The notes below the pieces were generated by a model. It had not been told where the DNA came from, did no database searches, and saw nothing but the letters and a program-made list of their open reading frames with translations. Shown here piece after piece: positions 27,144 through 38,198 of a stretch of 64,000 bases of DNA. Origin of the DNA: Anaerolineae bacterium (GTDB lineage: Bacteria > Chloroflexota > Anaerolineae > Aggregatilineales > Aggregatilineaceae); assembly GCA_018432315.1 (NCBI GenBank), contig JAHDLB010000008.1, positions 62,001-126,000 of the forward strand. The letters are read 5' to 3'. The position numbers and the translations under genes are program-made. Positions within the stretch are counted from its first letter, which is position 1, and every line of letters starts with the position of its first letter.

Positions 27144-29909
27144 CTAATCTTCCCCGGCGCTCTCCGGCGCGGACATGCCCTCCACGGCGCCGGGCAGGGC
27201 CGGATCGCTGCCCTGCGTGACGCTGCCGAACAGGTTCGTGCAGTCGATCGCGCCCGCCTCGAAGCCGCTGATGAGCGAATCCAGATCGGGCCGGACCTCG
27301 CGCACAAGCGCGAAGTCTTCCCCGGCGCCGTCCTGGTTTTGCATCTTCAGCCGCACATCCCCGCGCAGCAAATGCGTGAACCACGTGTATTTCCAACTGA
27401 TCCGCCGGCTCACGTCGATCGCGGTCGAATAGGCGGCCTCGGCGCCGCGGTTGTTGCCCAGGTTGCAGTACGCCATCCCCTGCAAAACGAACAGGTCCGG
27501 CACCGGGCCCATGCGCTCGTGGCCCTCTTTGGCGGCCTCGATGGCCTGCTCGTAGCGGCCCATGCTGACGTTCACGAAGACGGTGACCAGCGGCCCGAAA
27601 TCGTCGTGGCCGCCCACCGTCGTCCCCACGATGCGGCTGTACAGGTTCGGGTCCGGGAAGTCTTCCAGGATGACCTTGATGTACTGCGCGGCAGTTTCGA
27701 AGCGCCCCTCGTTGATGGCGATCAGCGCCGCGTAGACGTACGGGAAATTGGCGTTCGGCTCCAGCGCGATGGCCGCTTCGAGATCCTCGCGGGCGGCATC
27801 GTGCCGGCCCGACACGTAATAGAGCGCCCCGCGCGCGCTGTGCGCGTACCAGTCGTCCGGGCGGAGCGTCAGAATGCGGGCGTCGTAGGCCAGCACGTCC
27901 TCGGTGCGCTCGGTGCTGTTGGCGAGCAGGTACAGCGGCACGACCCAGTTGAACGGCCCCAGGCGGGCGGCAGTCTCAGCGGCGCGGGCGGCTTCGTCGG
28001 TGCGCGCCTCGTGGAGCAGCGCCACGCCCTGCAGCCCGTAGAGCAGCGGGTTGGACGCGTCTTTCGCCAGCGCCCCGTCGATGGCTTCGAAGGCCGCCGG
28101 CATGTCCTTGTTGAACGCCGCGAAATAGCGGTGCACGTAGGCTGCCACGTTGTCGCCGACGATCTGCGCGTCCTGCACGTTGACCTCGTCCATCATCGCC
28201 AGCGTGCGCATGTATTCGTACACGTTGCCGTCGCCGGCGTGCAGCGTCGCCAGCACGCCCAATACCATCGTGGCGACCGATTCGCGCCGTTCGTCGGCCA
28301 TCCGCACGCGCACGTTCGCCGCCTGTTCGAGTGCCTGCCGCTCGACCGGCATCTGCGGGAAGGCCGTCGTCTCGCCGATTTGCACCGCCAGCTCGATCGT
28401 GTTGGGCGTGAAGTTGCCCCAGATGATCACGGTGGCGTCGTTGGCCGCCGCCGCTTCCTGCGCTTCGGCCTGGGACGTGATGATCCGCGGGTAGCGCCGC
28501 ACGCGCACGTTCGAAAACGGCACGCCGACTTCCAGCGTCTGGATCAGCTCGTCGGCCACGAAGCGGCCTGCCTCGCGCTCGACCGGGCCCAGCGGCTCCA
28601 ACTGGGCCACCAGCACCATGTACTCGTCCGGCCCGACCGGCTCCACCGCCGGGATCACGTCTTCCGGCACCGAGCGATTCGCCTCCAGGCCCGGCGTATC
28701 GTCGTCCATGGTGGCGAGCCACGTCACGGCGATCGCCGCCAGGGCCAGCACGATCACCGATACCATGATCGTCAGCCACAGCCACTTCCCGGACCGGACC
28801 GGCACCAGCTCGCCGGACGGCGTGACGTAGACGCCATCGGGCCGGATATACCCGCTCGGCGTGATCATGTGCCCGGCAGGGGTGGGCGCCGGGGCGCCGG
28901 TGGGCGGCCTGGTGGGGTGGGTATCCGATGGCGTGGGATAGACGCTGAAGCCGTGCGTGTGGCCGGGATCGTGATGCGCCATCCCCGGAACGCCGATGTC
29001 GTGATCGGACGGCGTGGCGAAACGCGACCGGCCCGGCGTGCCGATCTCCTCACCGAACACGAGCCGGCGCAGCGGGGTGTCCATCCCGCGAATGATCGCC
29101 TCCAGTTCGGCGCCGATCAGGCGTATACTGCTGATGCGGTGGTCGCGTTCCTTGACCAACATGCCGTCGATCAGGTCCACCAGGGCGGGCGGCAGGCCGG
29201 GCCGCAGGCGGTTGATGTCCGGCGCGGACTTGGTCAGGATGGCGGTCAGCATGGCGGCGGTGCCCGTTTCCTGGAACGGCAGGCGCCCGGTCAGGGCCTC
29301 GTACAACAGCACGCCGAACGACCAAATGTCGGTCCGCTCGTCCAGATCCAGGCCGTTGCAGGCTTCGGGGCTCAGGTAGGCGTAGGTGCCGATCACCGAG
29401 CCGGTTTGCGTCAGGCGGGTGCGGTTGCCCAGGTGCGCGACGCCAAAATCGGTCAGGCGCGGGGTGCCGTCTTCGGCCAGCAGGACGTTGTCGGGCTTGA
29501 TGTCGCGGTGGATGATGTTCATGCGGTGGGCGCGCGTCAGGGCGTCGGCCAGGTCCAGCGCGACGTTGAGCACCACCTCGACCGGCAGCCGCCCCTGCTC
29601 GTCGATCAGCTCGCGCAGCGATCCCCCGCTGATGTACTCCATCACGAGATAATGCGTGTTGTCGTGCTCGATCGTCGCCATCACGTTGACGATGTTCGGG
29701 TGATCGAGCTGGCGCAGCGCCTCGCCCTCGCGCTTGAAACGGTCGACCAGGTCGGGGTTCTCCTCGACGATGTGGCGGTGCAGCTCCTTGATCGCCACGA
29801 TCTCGCCGGTGTACAGGTCCACGCCGCGATAGACGTGCCCCATGCCGCCCCGGCCAATCAGATTGCCCACCTGGTAGCGCCCGGCGATGACCGCCTGTTC
29901 TTCGCTCAT
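27144..29909 (-). CDS. Membrane Ser/Thr protein kinase with extracytoplasmic TPR tail
   Basis: A 921-residue PknB-type kinase. The kinase domain (about 12-280) has the glycine loop GRGGMGHVYRG, Lys41, HRDIKPDN (catalytic Asp136), DFG (154-156) and SPE in place of APE. A Pro/Thr/His-rich linker leads to one transmembrane helix (WLWLTIMVSVIVLALAAIAV, roughly 375-400). The outer part holds a domain with VIIWGNFTPN and then several TPR units (LYGLQGVALLHEARTDEAAR and following). It is intact, so it should be an active kinase with an external protein-binding sensor. It lies 3 bp after xseA and 26 bp before xseB, so it is likely co-transcribed with both. Confidence 0.93.
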   Translation of the reverse strand: MSEEQAVIAGRYQVGNLIGRGGMGHVYRGVDLYTGEIVAIKELHRHIVEENPDLVDRFKREGEALRQLDHPNIVNVMATIEHDNTHYLVMEYISGGSLRELIDEQGRLPVEVVLNVALDLADALTRAHRMNIIHRDIKPDNVLLAEDGTPRLTDFGVAHLGNRTRLTQTGSVIGTYAYLSPEACNGLDLDERTDIWSFGVLLYEALTGRLPFQETGTAAMLTAILTKSAPDINRLRPGLPPALVDLIDGMLVKERDHRISSIRLIGAELEAIIRGMDTPLRRLVFGEEIGTPGRSRFATPSDHDIGVPGMAHHDPGHTHGFSVYPTPSDTHPTRPPTGAPAPTPAGHMITPSGYIRPDGVYVTPSGELVPVRSGKWLWLTIMVSVIVLALAAIAVTWLATMDDDTPGLEANRSVPEDVIPAVEPVGPDEYMVLVAQLEPLGPVEREAGRFVADELIQTLEVGVPFSNVRVRRYPRIITSQAEAQEAAAANDATVIIWGNFTPNTIELAVQIGETTAFPQMPVERQALEQAANVRVRMADERRESVATMVLGVLATLHAGDGNVYEYMRTLAMMDEVNVQDAQIVGDNVAAYVHRYFAAFNKDMPAAFEAIDGALAKDASNPLLYGLQGVALLHEARTDEAARAAETAARLGPFNWVVPLYLLANSTERTEDVLAYDARILTLRPDDWYAHSARGALYYVSGRHDAAREDLEAAIALEPNANFPYVYAALIAINEGRFETAAQYIKVILEDFPDPNLYSRIVGTTVGGHDDFGPLVTVFVNVSMGRYEQAIEAAKEGHERMGPVPDLFVLQGMAYCNLGNNRGAEAAYSTAIDVSRRISWKYTWFTHLLRGDVRLKMQNQDGAGEDFALVREVRPDLDSLISGFEAGAIDCTNLFGSVTQGSDPALPGAVEGMSAPESAGED

Positions 29910-29912
29910 GTC

Positions 29913-31133
29913 TCAGTCCCGTGGCTCGCTTCCGATGGCGCGCTCGCGGACGATGGCCGCCAGGTGTCCATCGTGCAGGGCGATGTCGATCCGGGTGCCC
30001 TCGGCGGCGTCGTGCGCGCTGGTGACGCGGTGCCCGTCCCCGGTGCGGGTGACGATCGCGTAGCCGCGCGCCAGCAGGGCGCGGGGGTTGGCCGCTTCCA
30101 GGGCGCGGATGCGGGCATCCAGCCGGTCGCGCCGCCGCGCCAGCCCGTGGCGCAGGTGGGTGTCGATCCGGTTGGCGATCTCGTCGATGCGCTGCCGCGC
30201 CGTTTGAATCTGGACCAGCGGCGAGAGCCGTTCGAGCAGGCGGCGGTTGGCGTCGAGCGCCTGCCGCTGCCCGGCCAACCGGTCGCCCATCGCCGCCAGC
30301 AAGCGATCCGCGCGGGCGGCCAGCTCGAACTTCAGCGCGGCGCCGTCCGGCGTCACCAGCTCGGCGGCAGCGGAAGGCGTGGGCGCGCGCTGGTCGGCGG
30401 CGAAATCCACCAGCGTGAAGTCGATCTCGTGGCCGACGCCGGTCACGATCGGGATCTCCGACGCGACCACGGCGCGCACGACGGCCTCGTCGTTGAAGCA
30501 CCACAGGTCTTCGAGGCTGCCGCCGCCGCGCGCCAGCAGGATCACGTCGACCTGGCCGTAGGCGTTCAGGCGCTGGAGGGCCTCGACGATCTGCGGCGGG
30601 GCGTCCTTGCCCTGGACGGGCGTCGGGCTGAGCACGATCTCCACCATCGGGAAGCGGCGCCGCAGCACGTTCTGGATGTCCTGAAAGGCGGCGGTCGTGG
30701 GTGACGTCACGATCCCGATGCGGCGCGGGAAGGCCGGGATCGGGCGCTTCAATTCCGGCGCGAACAGGCCTTCGGCTTCCAGGCGGGCCTTGAGCAGCTC
30801 GAACTGGCGGTTCAGCTCGCCGACGCCCGCCGGCTGGATGGCGTCGCAGTACAACTGGTACTGGCCGCGCGCCTCGTAGACCGTCACGTGCCCGTGGGCC
30901 AGCACCGCGTCGCCGTGCTGCGGCTCGAATGGCAGAAAGGCCGCCTGGCTGCGCCACATGACGCACGCCAGCTCGCTCTTGTCGTCCTTGAGCGTGAAGT
31001 ACAGGTGTCCGGACGCGGCCCGCTTGAAGTTGCTGATCTCGCCCTCGATCCACACGTCTTGCAGACGCGGGTCAAGCTCGAACAGGTCGCGGATAGTGGC
31101 GGTAAGCTCGTAAACGGTGTAGGTGTCGGTCAT
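29913..31133 (-). CDS. xseA: Exodeoxyribonuclease VII large subunit
   Basis: A 406-residue protein with the N-terminal OB-fold (DVWIEGEISNFKRAASGHLYF), the catalytic core with GIVTSPTTAAFQDI, LLARGGGSLEDLW and PIVTGVGHEIDFTLVDFAAD, and the long C-terminal coiled coil that binds XseB. It is slightly shorter than the E. coli enzyme. First gene of the minus-strand unit xseA, kinase, xseB, and perhaps the pentapeptide protein. Confidence 0.95.
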   Translation of the reverse strand: MTDTYTVYELTATIRDLFELDPRLQDVWIEGEISNFKRAASGHLYFTLKDDKSELACVMWRSQAAFLPFEPQHGDAVLAHGHVTVYEARGQYQLYCDAIQPAGVGELNRQFELLKARLEAEGLFAPELKRPIPAFPRRIGIVTSPTTAAFQDIQNVLRRRFPMVEIVLSPTPVQGKDAPPQIVEALQRLNAYGQVDVILLARGGGSLEDLWCFNDEAVVRAVVASEIPIVTGVGHEIDFTLVDFAADQRAPTPSAAAELVTPDGAALKFELAARADRLLAAMGDRLAGQRQALDANRRLLERLSPLVQIQTARQRIDEIANRIDTHLRHGLARRRDRLDARIRALEAANPRALLARGYAIVTRTGDGHRVTSAHDAAEGTRIDIALHDGHLAAIVRERAIGSEPRD

Positions 31134-31277
31134 CAGACTATTCTATGGGCTGGCGTGTGTCATTCGATTGTACATCACCCGGCGCCGGGCTGCTATGCGG
31201 CGGCGAGCCGGATTTGTGTTAAAATGCAGGCAGATCGTTTTGGACTGTGCAATTCGCCAATCTCGGAGTGAATCCCG

Positions 31278-31622
31278 ATGGATGAGACAGCTCGCGAAAA
31301 ACTGGCCCAACGCCTGAGCGCGCTGAGCCTGAAGGATGCGCGCAAGGAAATCTACCGGATGGACCCGGACTCGGAGCTGAAGTTCTTCCGGAACTCCATC
31401 TGGGACGAATACCATACCCTGTTCCTGATGCCCAACCAGGGCCTGAGCGTGACGCTGGTCGAAAAGCGCGACAAAGACACCCTGAGCAAAGCCGACCCGG
31501 CCAGTGCCACCAAGAACCGCAAGAAGCAAGCGATCGACTACAATTACGTCGAGGCGCGCGTGGCGCCGCTGGCGCGGCCCGCCCTCAAGCGCCCCCTGCG
31601 GATGCGCGCCGGCGAGCCATAA
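31278..31622 (+). CDS. Small protein of unknown function
   Basis: A 114-residue protein I do not recognise. It is largely hydrophilic, with an alpha-helical start (REKLAQRLSALSLKDARKEI), a middle segment with aromatic residues (FFRNSIWDEYHTLFLM) and a strand-like QGLSVTLVEKRD. The tail is basic and Pro-rich. GGAG precedes the ATG at 31278. It is divergent from xseA and convergent with fabI, so it is a single-gene unit. Confidence 0.6.
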   Translation: MDETAREKLAQRLSALSLKDARKEIYRMDPDSELKFFRNSIWDEYHTLFLMPNQGLSVTLVEKRDKDTLSKADPASATKNRKKQAIDYNYVEARVAPLARPALKRPLRMRAGEP

Positions 31623-31635
31623 CCGCCCGGAAGCG

Positions 31636-31668
31636 AAAAGCGTGGGGCGACCGCGTGCCGTCGCCCCA
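31636..31668 (-). terminator. Terminator between fabI and the upstream small gene
   Basis: TGGGGCGAC (31643-31651) and GTCGCCCCA (31660-31668) form a 9-bp stem with an 8-nt loop. On the minus strand it is followed after GC by TTTT (opposite AAAA at 31636-31639), so it best fits termination of fabI, ending close to the convergent gene's stop. Confidence 0.6.
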
Positions 31669-31677
31669 TCGAAGCCG

Positions 31678-32472
31678 CTAGGCTTTCAGTTCGTCCTCGG
31701 TGACCGTCAGCCCCAGCACGTGGTAGCCGCCGTCGATGTACAGCGTTTCGCCGGTGACCAGCTTGCCCCAATCGCTCGCCAGGAACACCGCCGCGTTGCC
31801 GACGTCGTCCTGCGTGATCTGCGACCGCAGCGGGGCGATCCGGTCCGCATAGTTGAGCATCAGCCGGAAGCCGGGCACGCCCGCCGCCGCCAGCGTCTTG
31901 ATCGGCCCCGGGCTGAGCGCGTTGACGCGGATGCCCTGCGGCCCCAGGTCCACCGCCAGGTAACGCACGATGTTCTCCAGCGCCGACTTGGCGATCGCCA
32001 TCACGTTGTAGCGCGGCATGACCTTCTCCGCGGCGTAGTAGGTCAGCGCCATGATGCTGCCGCCATCCGGCATCAACTCGGCGGCGTGTTTCGCCATCGG
32101 GATCAGGCTGTAGGCGGAGATGTCGAGCGCCAGCTTGAACCCCTCGCGGCTCACGTCGCGGAAGCGCCCGCCCAGGTCGTCGCCCGGCGCAAACGCCACG
32201 GCGTGGACCAGGATATCGACCGTGCCGAAGCGATCCTTGGCTTTGGCGAAGACCGCTTCGATCTCCTCGTCCGACGTCACGTCGCACTTTTCGACGAAGG
32301 TGATGTTGGCCTCTTCGGCCAGCGGGAACACCCGTTTTTCGAGCACCTCGCCCGCGTAGCTCAGGCCGACCGTCGCCCCTTCGCGCAGCAGCGCCTCGGT
32401 GATGCCCCAGGCGATCGAGCGCTTGTTGGCGACGCCGAAGACCAGCGCCTTTTTTCCGTCTAGAAGTCCCAT
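31678..32472 (-). CDS. fabI: Enoyl-[acyl-carrier-protein] reductase (NADH)
   Basis: A 264-residue FabI-type reductase, the last step in each fatty-acid elongation cycle. Diagnostic features: [12 protein letters not shown] near residue 13 (NAD binding), [20 protein letters not shown] with the Tyr-x6-Lys catalytic arrangement of FabI, and [14 protein letters not shown] (substrate loop). The presence of an elongation-cycle reductase implies conventional type II fatty-acid synthesis. The ATG at 32472 has AGGAGG about 10 nt upstream. No other fab genes adjoin it. Confidence 0.95.
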   Translation of the reverse strand: MGLLDGKKALVFGVANKRSIAWGITEALLREGATVGLSYAGEVLEKRVFPLAEEANITFVEKCDVTSDEEIEAVFAKAKDRFGTVDILVHAVAFAPGDDLGGRFRDVSREGFKLALDISAYSLIPMAKHAAELMPDGGSIMALTYYAAEKVMPRYNVMAIAKSALENIVRYLAVDLGPQGIRVNALSPGPIKTLAAAGVPGFRLMLNYADRIAPLRSQITQDDVGNAAVFLASDWGKLVTGETLYIDGGYHVLGLTVTEDELKA

Positions 32473-32545
32473 GTTTGGTTGCCTCCTGATGAAGTGTGCT
32501 TGTTGTAACACGCCGGGCGCGCTTCCGTCACGCCGGGCGGTGCGC

Positions 32546-34549
32546 TCACGCGCCGCGATGGGGCTGCGACGAGACGAGCACCGGCGTCCCGACCTCGGCC
32601 CAATAAAAGAACCACTTGGCCTCCTGCGTGGGCAGGTTGACGCAGCCATGACTCATCGGCTGGCCGAAGTTGTCGTGCCAGTACGTGCCGTGCAGCCCGT
32701 AGCCCTGGTGAAAGTACATCACGTAGGGCACGCCGGGCAGATAATACCCCGGCCCGCTCATGGTCTGCGAGGGCAGTTTCTGGTAGATGCGAAATTCGCC
32801 CTCGACGGTCGGCGTGGCGGGCAGGCCGGTGGACACCGTCACGCTGCGCACCAGCCGGTTGTCTTCGTAGGCGTAGACCTTCTGCTCGTCCAGCCGGACG
32901 ACGATCTGCTTGCGCACGCCCATATCGCCCAGGCTTTCCGGGTCGGGATGCTGGTAGCCGCCGGGACGGTGCCCGGTGCGCGTCACCGGCACGGTCAGCA
33001 CCTGCCCGACGCGCAGCCGGTTGGGATCGCCCAGGCGGTTGATCTCGGCCAGCACGTCCCAGCTCACGCCGTAGACCGAGCTGATCGCCAGCAGGTTTTC
33101 GCCGCGCTGGACCGTGTGCGGGTGGCCCTGGGCGGCGAGCAGCGCCGGCGAGAGCGCGCCCTCGTTGGACGGGGTGGGCGTGCTGGTGGGCGGCGGGACG
33201 GTGACGGTCGGCGTGGGACTGGGAGTCAGCGTCGGCGCGAGCGTGGGCTCCGGCGGCAGCCCGGCGGGATCGACGGTGCACAGCCGCGCGCCGCCGTTGA
33301 ACGCTCCCCGCTCCGTCAGGCGGACGACCTCGCCGGTGGTCACGTCGACCAGCGCGATCTGCACGTCGCCTTCCGGCCCGACGGACGCCAGCAGGTGGTT
33401 GTCGTCGCCCCACGCCCACGCGATCGCCGCGCCCGGCCCGGCCAGCAGCGGGACCGGCTCCGGCTGCTCGAAGTCCAGCAGCATGATGTCGGCGGTCTGT
33501 GGATCGTTCAGGTCGTCCCAGGTGGAATAGGCGACGCGCTCGCCCAGCGAATCGAAGACCGGCCACACCTGGTTCCCGGCGGCGAAATCGGGCGGCAGCA
33601 CGGGGAACTCGCCGGCCACTTCCTCGTTCAGGATGGTGATGAACAGGTCCCATGGCCCGTCCTGGTCGCTGGCGAACAGCAACTGGCGGCCATCCGGTCC
33701 CCACGACGGGGACGTATCGCGCCCCAGCTCAGTGGTGATCTGGCGCTGGTTGCTCCCGTCGGCGTTCATCAGCCAGATCGTCGGGATACCCTGGTTGCGC
33801 GTCGAGACGAACGCGATGGTGCTGCCGTCCGGGCTGTAGACCGGCGCGAAGTTCATCCCCTCGGAGTTGGTGAGCTGGACCGGCGCCGACCCGTCCAGCC
33901 GGAGCTGCATGATCTGGAAGCGCCCGCTCTCGTCGGACGCATACACGACCGTCCGGCCATCCGGCGCGCAGGACGGCTCACGCTCGTTCGCCAGCCCGCT
34001 CGTGACGGCGCGCTCGACGCCGTTGAGCGTCATCAGGTAGATGTCGTCCGACCCGTTGCGGTCCGAATAGTACACGACCTGGAACGGCTCGCCGGGCTGG
34101 GGCGGCGGCTCGGTGGCCTGGGGCGTGGGCGTGATGGTGGGCGCTTCCGCCGTCTGGAGGGCGGCGGCGGTCTGGGTGACCGGCCACGCCCCGGCGATGG
34201 CGGTCGTCGTCAGCGCGATGTCGGTCGCCCGCACATCCGGCGCGGGAGTATCGGTCGGCGGGATGTCCGTCGCGGTGGGTATGGCCGTGTCGATCGCCGC
34301 GACGGTGACCGGCAGCGGCGCGTCCGTCGCCGCGAGGGTGGGCGTTGCGGTCGGCGTTGGCGGCGCGGGCGTGGGGCTGGCCTCGGCGGGCGGCGCGGCC
34401 ACGCTGGTCGCCAGCGCGTCGAGATCGGCCAGGGTGGGCGGCGGGCTGTCGTCCGCCTCACCGCCGCAGGCGGCCAGCGCCAGCGCGAGGATCGCGGCCA
34501 GCAGCGCGGGTCGGAGTGGGTTGGGGATGCAGATCGCTTTGTGGGTCAC
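32546..34549 (-). CDS. Lipoprotein fusion: TolB-like propeller, LysM and L,D-transpeptidase
   Basis: A 667-residue envelope protein. A signal peptide ends in the lipobox LALAAC (Cys28). A long Thr/Pro/Ala-rich spacer (to about 155) is followed by TolB/WD40-type repeats ([52 protein letters not shown]), a second Pro/Thr spacer, a LysM domain ([20 protein letters not shown], about 475-520) and a YkuD catalytic domain with [19 protein letters not shown] (catalytic Cys636). The transpeptidase should cross-link peptidoglycan stems or attach proteins, with LysM binding glycan. The GTG at 34549 is chosen for its GGAGG 6 nt upstream and direct entry into the signal peptide. Confidence 0.9.
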   Translation of the reverse strand: MTHKAICIPNPLRPALLAAILALALAACGGEADDSPPPTLADLDALATSVAAPPAEASPTPAPPTPTATPTLAATDAPLPVTVAAIDTAIPTATDIPPTDTPAPDVRATDIALTTTAIAGAWPVTQTAAALQTAEAPTITPTPQATEPPPQPGEPFQVVYYSDRNGSDDIYLMTLNGVERAVTSGLANEREPSCAPDGRTVVYASDESGRFQIMQLRLDGSAPVQLTNSEGMNFAPVYSPDGSTIAFVSTRNQGIPTIWLMNADGSNQRQITTELGRDTSPSWGPDGRQLLFASDQDGPWDLFITILNEEVAGEFPVLPPDFAAGNQVWPVFDSLGERVAYSTWDDLNDPQTADIMLLDFEQPEPVPLLAGPGAAIAWAWGDDNHLLASVGPEGDVQIALVDVTTGEVVRLTERGAFNGGARLCTVDPAGLPPEPTLAPTLTPSPTPTVTVPPPTSTPTPSNEGALSPALLAAQGHPHTVQRGENLLAISSVYGVSWDVLAEINRLGDPNRLRVGQVLTVPVTRTGHRPGGYQHPDPESLGDMGVRKQIVVRLDEQKVYAYEDNRLVRSVTVSTGLPATPTVEGEFRIYQKLPSQTMSGPGYYLPGVPYVMYFHQGYGLHGTYWHDNFGQPMSHGCVNLPTQEAKWFFYWAEVGTPVLVSSQPHRGA

Positions 34550-34668
34550 GCCACGCCTCCTGTGCGAAGGTCGCACCGATAATGACGCCCCATAGTGTAG
34601 TGTGGCCCGCGTAGTTTGACCAGCCGGGCGGGAGCGGCCTTCCGGCGGCCCCAAAACGCCAAACGCGC

Positions 34669-34698
34669 TTGCCGCCGGCGGGCGTTTGAGTCTATAAT
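34669..34698 (+). promoter_or_regulatory. Promoter of the tetR-acyl-CoA dehydrogenase operon
   Basis: TTGCCG (34669-34674), 18-bp spacer, consensus TATAAT (34693-34698). The start codon at 34738 is 39 bp downstream. The -10 box overlaps the palindrome at 34695-34716. Confidence 0.65.
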
Positions 34699-34716
34699 CA
34701 AATCTAGATTTGATTA
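34695..34716. promoter_or_regulatory. 22-bp perfect palindrome, likely TetR operator
   Basis: TAATCAAATCT and AGATTTGATTA form an uninterrupted palindrome, strikingly AT-rich in a GC-rich setting. It begins inside the -10 box and covers the transcription start region, so a bound dimer would block the promoter. The gene 21 bp downstream encodes a TetR-type repressor, making autoregulation the natural reading. Confidence 0.75.
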
Positions 34717-34737
34717 CTTTTTGGGCGAGGCGCGCTT

Positions 34738-35361
34738 ATGGCCCGCAAACCTGCCGAGCAAACCGTCCACCCGGACGCGATCATCCAGGCCGCGGCGGCG
34801 GTCTTCCACCGCCAGGGCTACCACGGCGCGACGATGGCCGACATCGCCGCCGAGGTCCACCTGACCGCGGGCAGCCTTTACCACCACTTCCCCAGCAAGC
34901 AGGACATCCTGATCGCCGTGCTCGACGCCGGGCTGGACCAGATCACGCGCGACGTGCGCGCCGTCGCCGCCGGGCGCGCGGACCCCGCCGCGAAGGTCCG
35001 GCAGATCGTGCGCGCTCACATTCGCAGCGTGATCGACAACGCCAGCATCGCCGCCGCCGTGATCTTCGAGAGCCGCGCGCTGCTCGACGATCCCGGCGTG
35101 CGCGACCGGGTGGCGGCGCGGCGCGACCAGTTGGAGGCGCTGTATCGCGGCGTGATCGAGGCGGGCGTCGCGGCGGGCGATTTCGCGCCGGTGGACGTGG
35201 GCATTTTCGTTAAGACGTTGTTCGGCGCGCTCAACTGGGTCAGCGTGTGGTACCGCGAGGGCGGGCGGCTGACCGGGGAGCAGATCGCCGACGAGATCGC
35301 CGGGACGTTTTTGAGAGCGTTACGACCAGACAGTGAAGGGCGAGGAGGCACACCATTATGA
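34738..35361 (+). CDS. TetR-family transcriptional regulator
   Basis: A 207-residue repressor. The N-terminal helix-turn-helix (about 12-58) includes IIQAAAAVFHRQGYHGATMA and LTAGSLYHHFPSKQDIL; the C-terminal domain resembles the TetR_C ligand-binding fold of fatty-acid-degradation regulators. It overlaps the following acyl-CoA dehydrogenase by four bases (ATGA). It probably senses an acyl-CoA and controls this operon through the palindrome at its own promoter. Confidence 0.92.
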   Translation: MARKPAEQTVHPDAIIQAAAAVFHRQGYHGATMADIAAEVHLTAGSLYHHFPSKQDILIAVLDAGLDQITRDVRAVAAGRADPAAKVRQIVRAHIRSVIDNASIAAAVIFESRALLDDPGVRDRVAARRDQLEALYRGVIEAGVAAGDFAPVDVGIFVKTLFGALNWVSVWYREGGRLTGEQIADEIAGTFLRALRPDSEGRGGTPL

Positions 35362-36458
35362 TCAGTTTCACGCCGACCGAAGAACAGCAGATGCTGATCG
35401 ACGCCGTGCGCCGCTACAGCGCGAATGAGGTCCGCCCGGTGGCGCACGACTCCGACGAGAACTGCGGTTTTCCCGACAAGGTGATCCGGACCGGCTGGGC
35501 GCTGGGCATCCTGCCGGGCAACATCCCCGAGGCGCTGGGCGGCTTTGGCGACGCGCACAGCGCCGTCACCGGGGCGCTGGCCTACGAGGAACTGGCCTAT
35601 GGCGACCTGTCGCTGGCGCTGCACCTGATGGCTCCGGCCCTGGTCGCCGTCCCGTTGATGCTGGACGGCACGCCCGACCAGCGCGCCGAATTCATGGACC
35701 TGTTCCTGGACGAAACTCCGCCGCCGGTCACTGCCGCGCTGATCGAGCCGCGCATCAACTTCGATCCGGCCCGGCCCCAGACGACCGCCGCCGCCGAGAA
35801 CGGGCACTTCCGGCTGAACGGGCGCAAGGTTTATGTGCCGCTGGCCGAGGGCGCCGAGTGGATCCTGGTCTACGCGTGGAATGCCGGCGCCGAGCGGGTG
35901 GATGCCTTCTTCGTGCGCGGCGACGCGCCGGGGCTGGCGGTCGGCCCGCGCGAGCGGCTGATGGGCGTCCGGGCGCTGCCGACCTATCCCGTGACGCTGG
36001 AAGATGTGCAGGTCGAGGCGGCTTACCGGCTGGGCGGCGAGGCGGGCGCGGACTTCGCCCGGCTGATGGCGCACAGCCGCGTGGCGCTGGCGGCGCTGGC
36101 GGTGGGCGTGATGCGCGGCGCGCTCGATTACGCGATCGACTACGCCAAGCAGCGGGAGCAGTTCGGCGCGCCCATCGCGACCCGGCAGGCGATCGCGTTC
36201 ATGCTGGCCGAATGCGCGATCGAGGTCGACGCGGCCCGCCTGATGGCCTGGGAAGCCGCCTGGAAGCTGGACCAGGGCCAGGACGCGACGCGCGAATCCG
36301 TCCTGGCGAAGACCTACGCGGACCAGGCCGCCGTGATGGTGGCCGACAGCGCCGTACAGACGTTGGGCGGGTATGGCTACATCCGCGAGTATCCGGTCGA
36401 GCGCTGGCTGCGCAACGCGCGCGGCTTCGCCGCTTTCGATGGCCTGGCGATGGTATAG
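35358..36458 (+). CDS. Acyl-CoA dehydrogenase-family subunit lacking the usual catalytic Glu
   Basis: A 366-residue acyl-CoA dehydrogenase fold: N-terminal helices from FTPTEEQQMLIDAV, a middle beta domain (GHFRLNGRKVYVPLAEGAEW) and the C-terminal helical domain (KQREQFGAPIATRQAIAFML, VQTLGGYGYIREYPVERW). The chain ends just after RNARGFAAFDGLAMV; where active enzymes have YEGT with the catalytic base, this has FDGL (Asp361). FAD contacts look conserved. It may be a non-catalytic partner of the next gene's product or an altered enzyme. GAGGAGG precedes the start. Confidence 0.88.
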   Translation: MISFTPTEEQQMLIDAVRRYSANEVRPVAHDSDENCGFPDKVIRTGWALGILPGNIPEALGGFGDAHSAVTGALAYEELAYGDLSLALHLMAPALVAVPLMLDGTPDQRAEFMDLFLDETPPPVTAALIEPRINFDPARPQTTAAAENGHFRLNGRKVYVPLAEGAEWILVYAWNAGAERVDAFFVRGDAPGLAVGPRERLMGVRALPTYPVTLEDVQVEAAYRLGGEAGADFARLMAHSRVALAALAVGVMRGALDYAIDYAKQREQFGAPIATRQAIAFMLAECAIEVDAARLMAWEAAWKLDQGQDATRESVLAKTYADQAAVMVADSAVQTLGGYGYIREYPVERWLRNARGFAAFDGLAMV

Positions 36459-36471
36459 GGAGGACGCGATC

Positions 36472-37727
<1,256 letters not shown>

Positions 37728-37731
<4 letters not shown>

Positions 37732-38198
37732 CCGCGGTAGGGGTGCGGGCCGTACTGGTCGATCACCAGGCCGGAGAGCGACGCCGCGTCCAGGGCCTCG
37801 ATCTGCTGCACGCGCTGGAACAGCTCCATGAAGCCGTGCGGCTTGACCAGGAACACGTTGCAGCCGTTCTCGAACGCCTGCGCCATGATCGCGCGCTCGT
37901 CGAGCATGGTCGCCATGACCATCACGGCCTGCGGAAAGCGCGCGCGCAGTTGTTTGAGCAGCGTCACGCCGTCCACGTCCGGCAGCTTGTTGTCGATCAC
38001 GATCAGCCGGATGCCCTGAAGCTCGCCCGCGATGGTCAGCGCCTCGGCGCCGGTGGAGGCACCGCGCACGCGCAGCCGCGCCTGCTCCAGCAGGCGGACG
38101 AGGAAATCGCGGTTGGCCGGTTCATCATCGATGACGAGGGCAGCGGGGGGCAGGGCCGAACCGGCTTCACCTTCCGAAGCCGGGACGCGATCCGTCAT
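37728..38198 (-). CDS. Stand-alone receiver protein (second in phosphorelay operon)
   Basis: A 156-residue receiver domain with short tails. Acidic pocket IDDEP (23-27), phosphoacceptor Asp69 in VIDNKLPDVDG, and Lys in LVKPHGF are present; there is no output domain. The start overlaps the stop of the preceding receiver gene by four bases, so the two are translationally coupled. Its stop codon overlaps the convergent acyl-CoA dehydrogenase stop within CTAG. Confidence 0.88.

Noticed and set aside
31178-31189. GC-rich 12-bp palindrome CCCGGCGCCGGG between xseA and the small divergent gene
   Set aside because: Palindromes of this composition arise easily in GC-rich DNA and no promoter boxes are placed sensibly around it.
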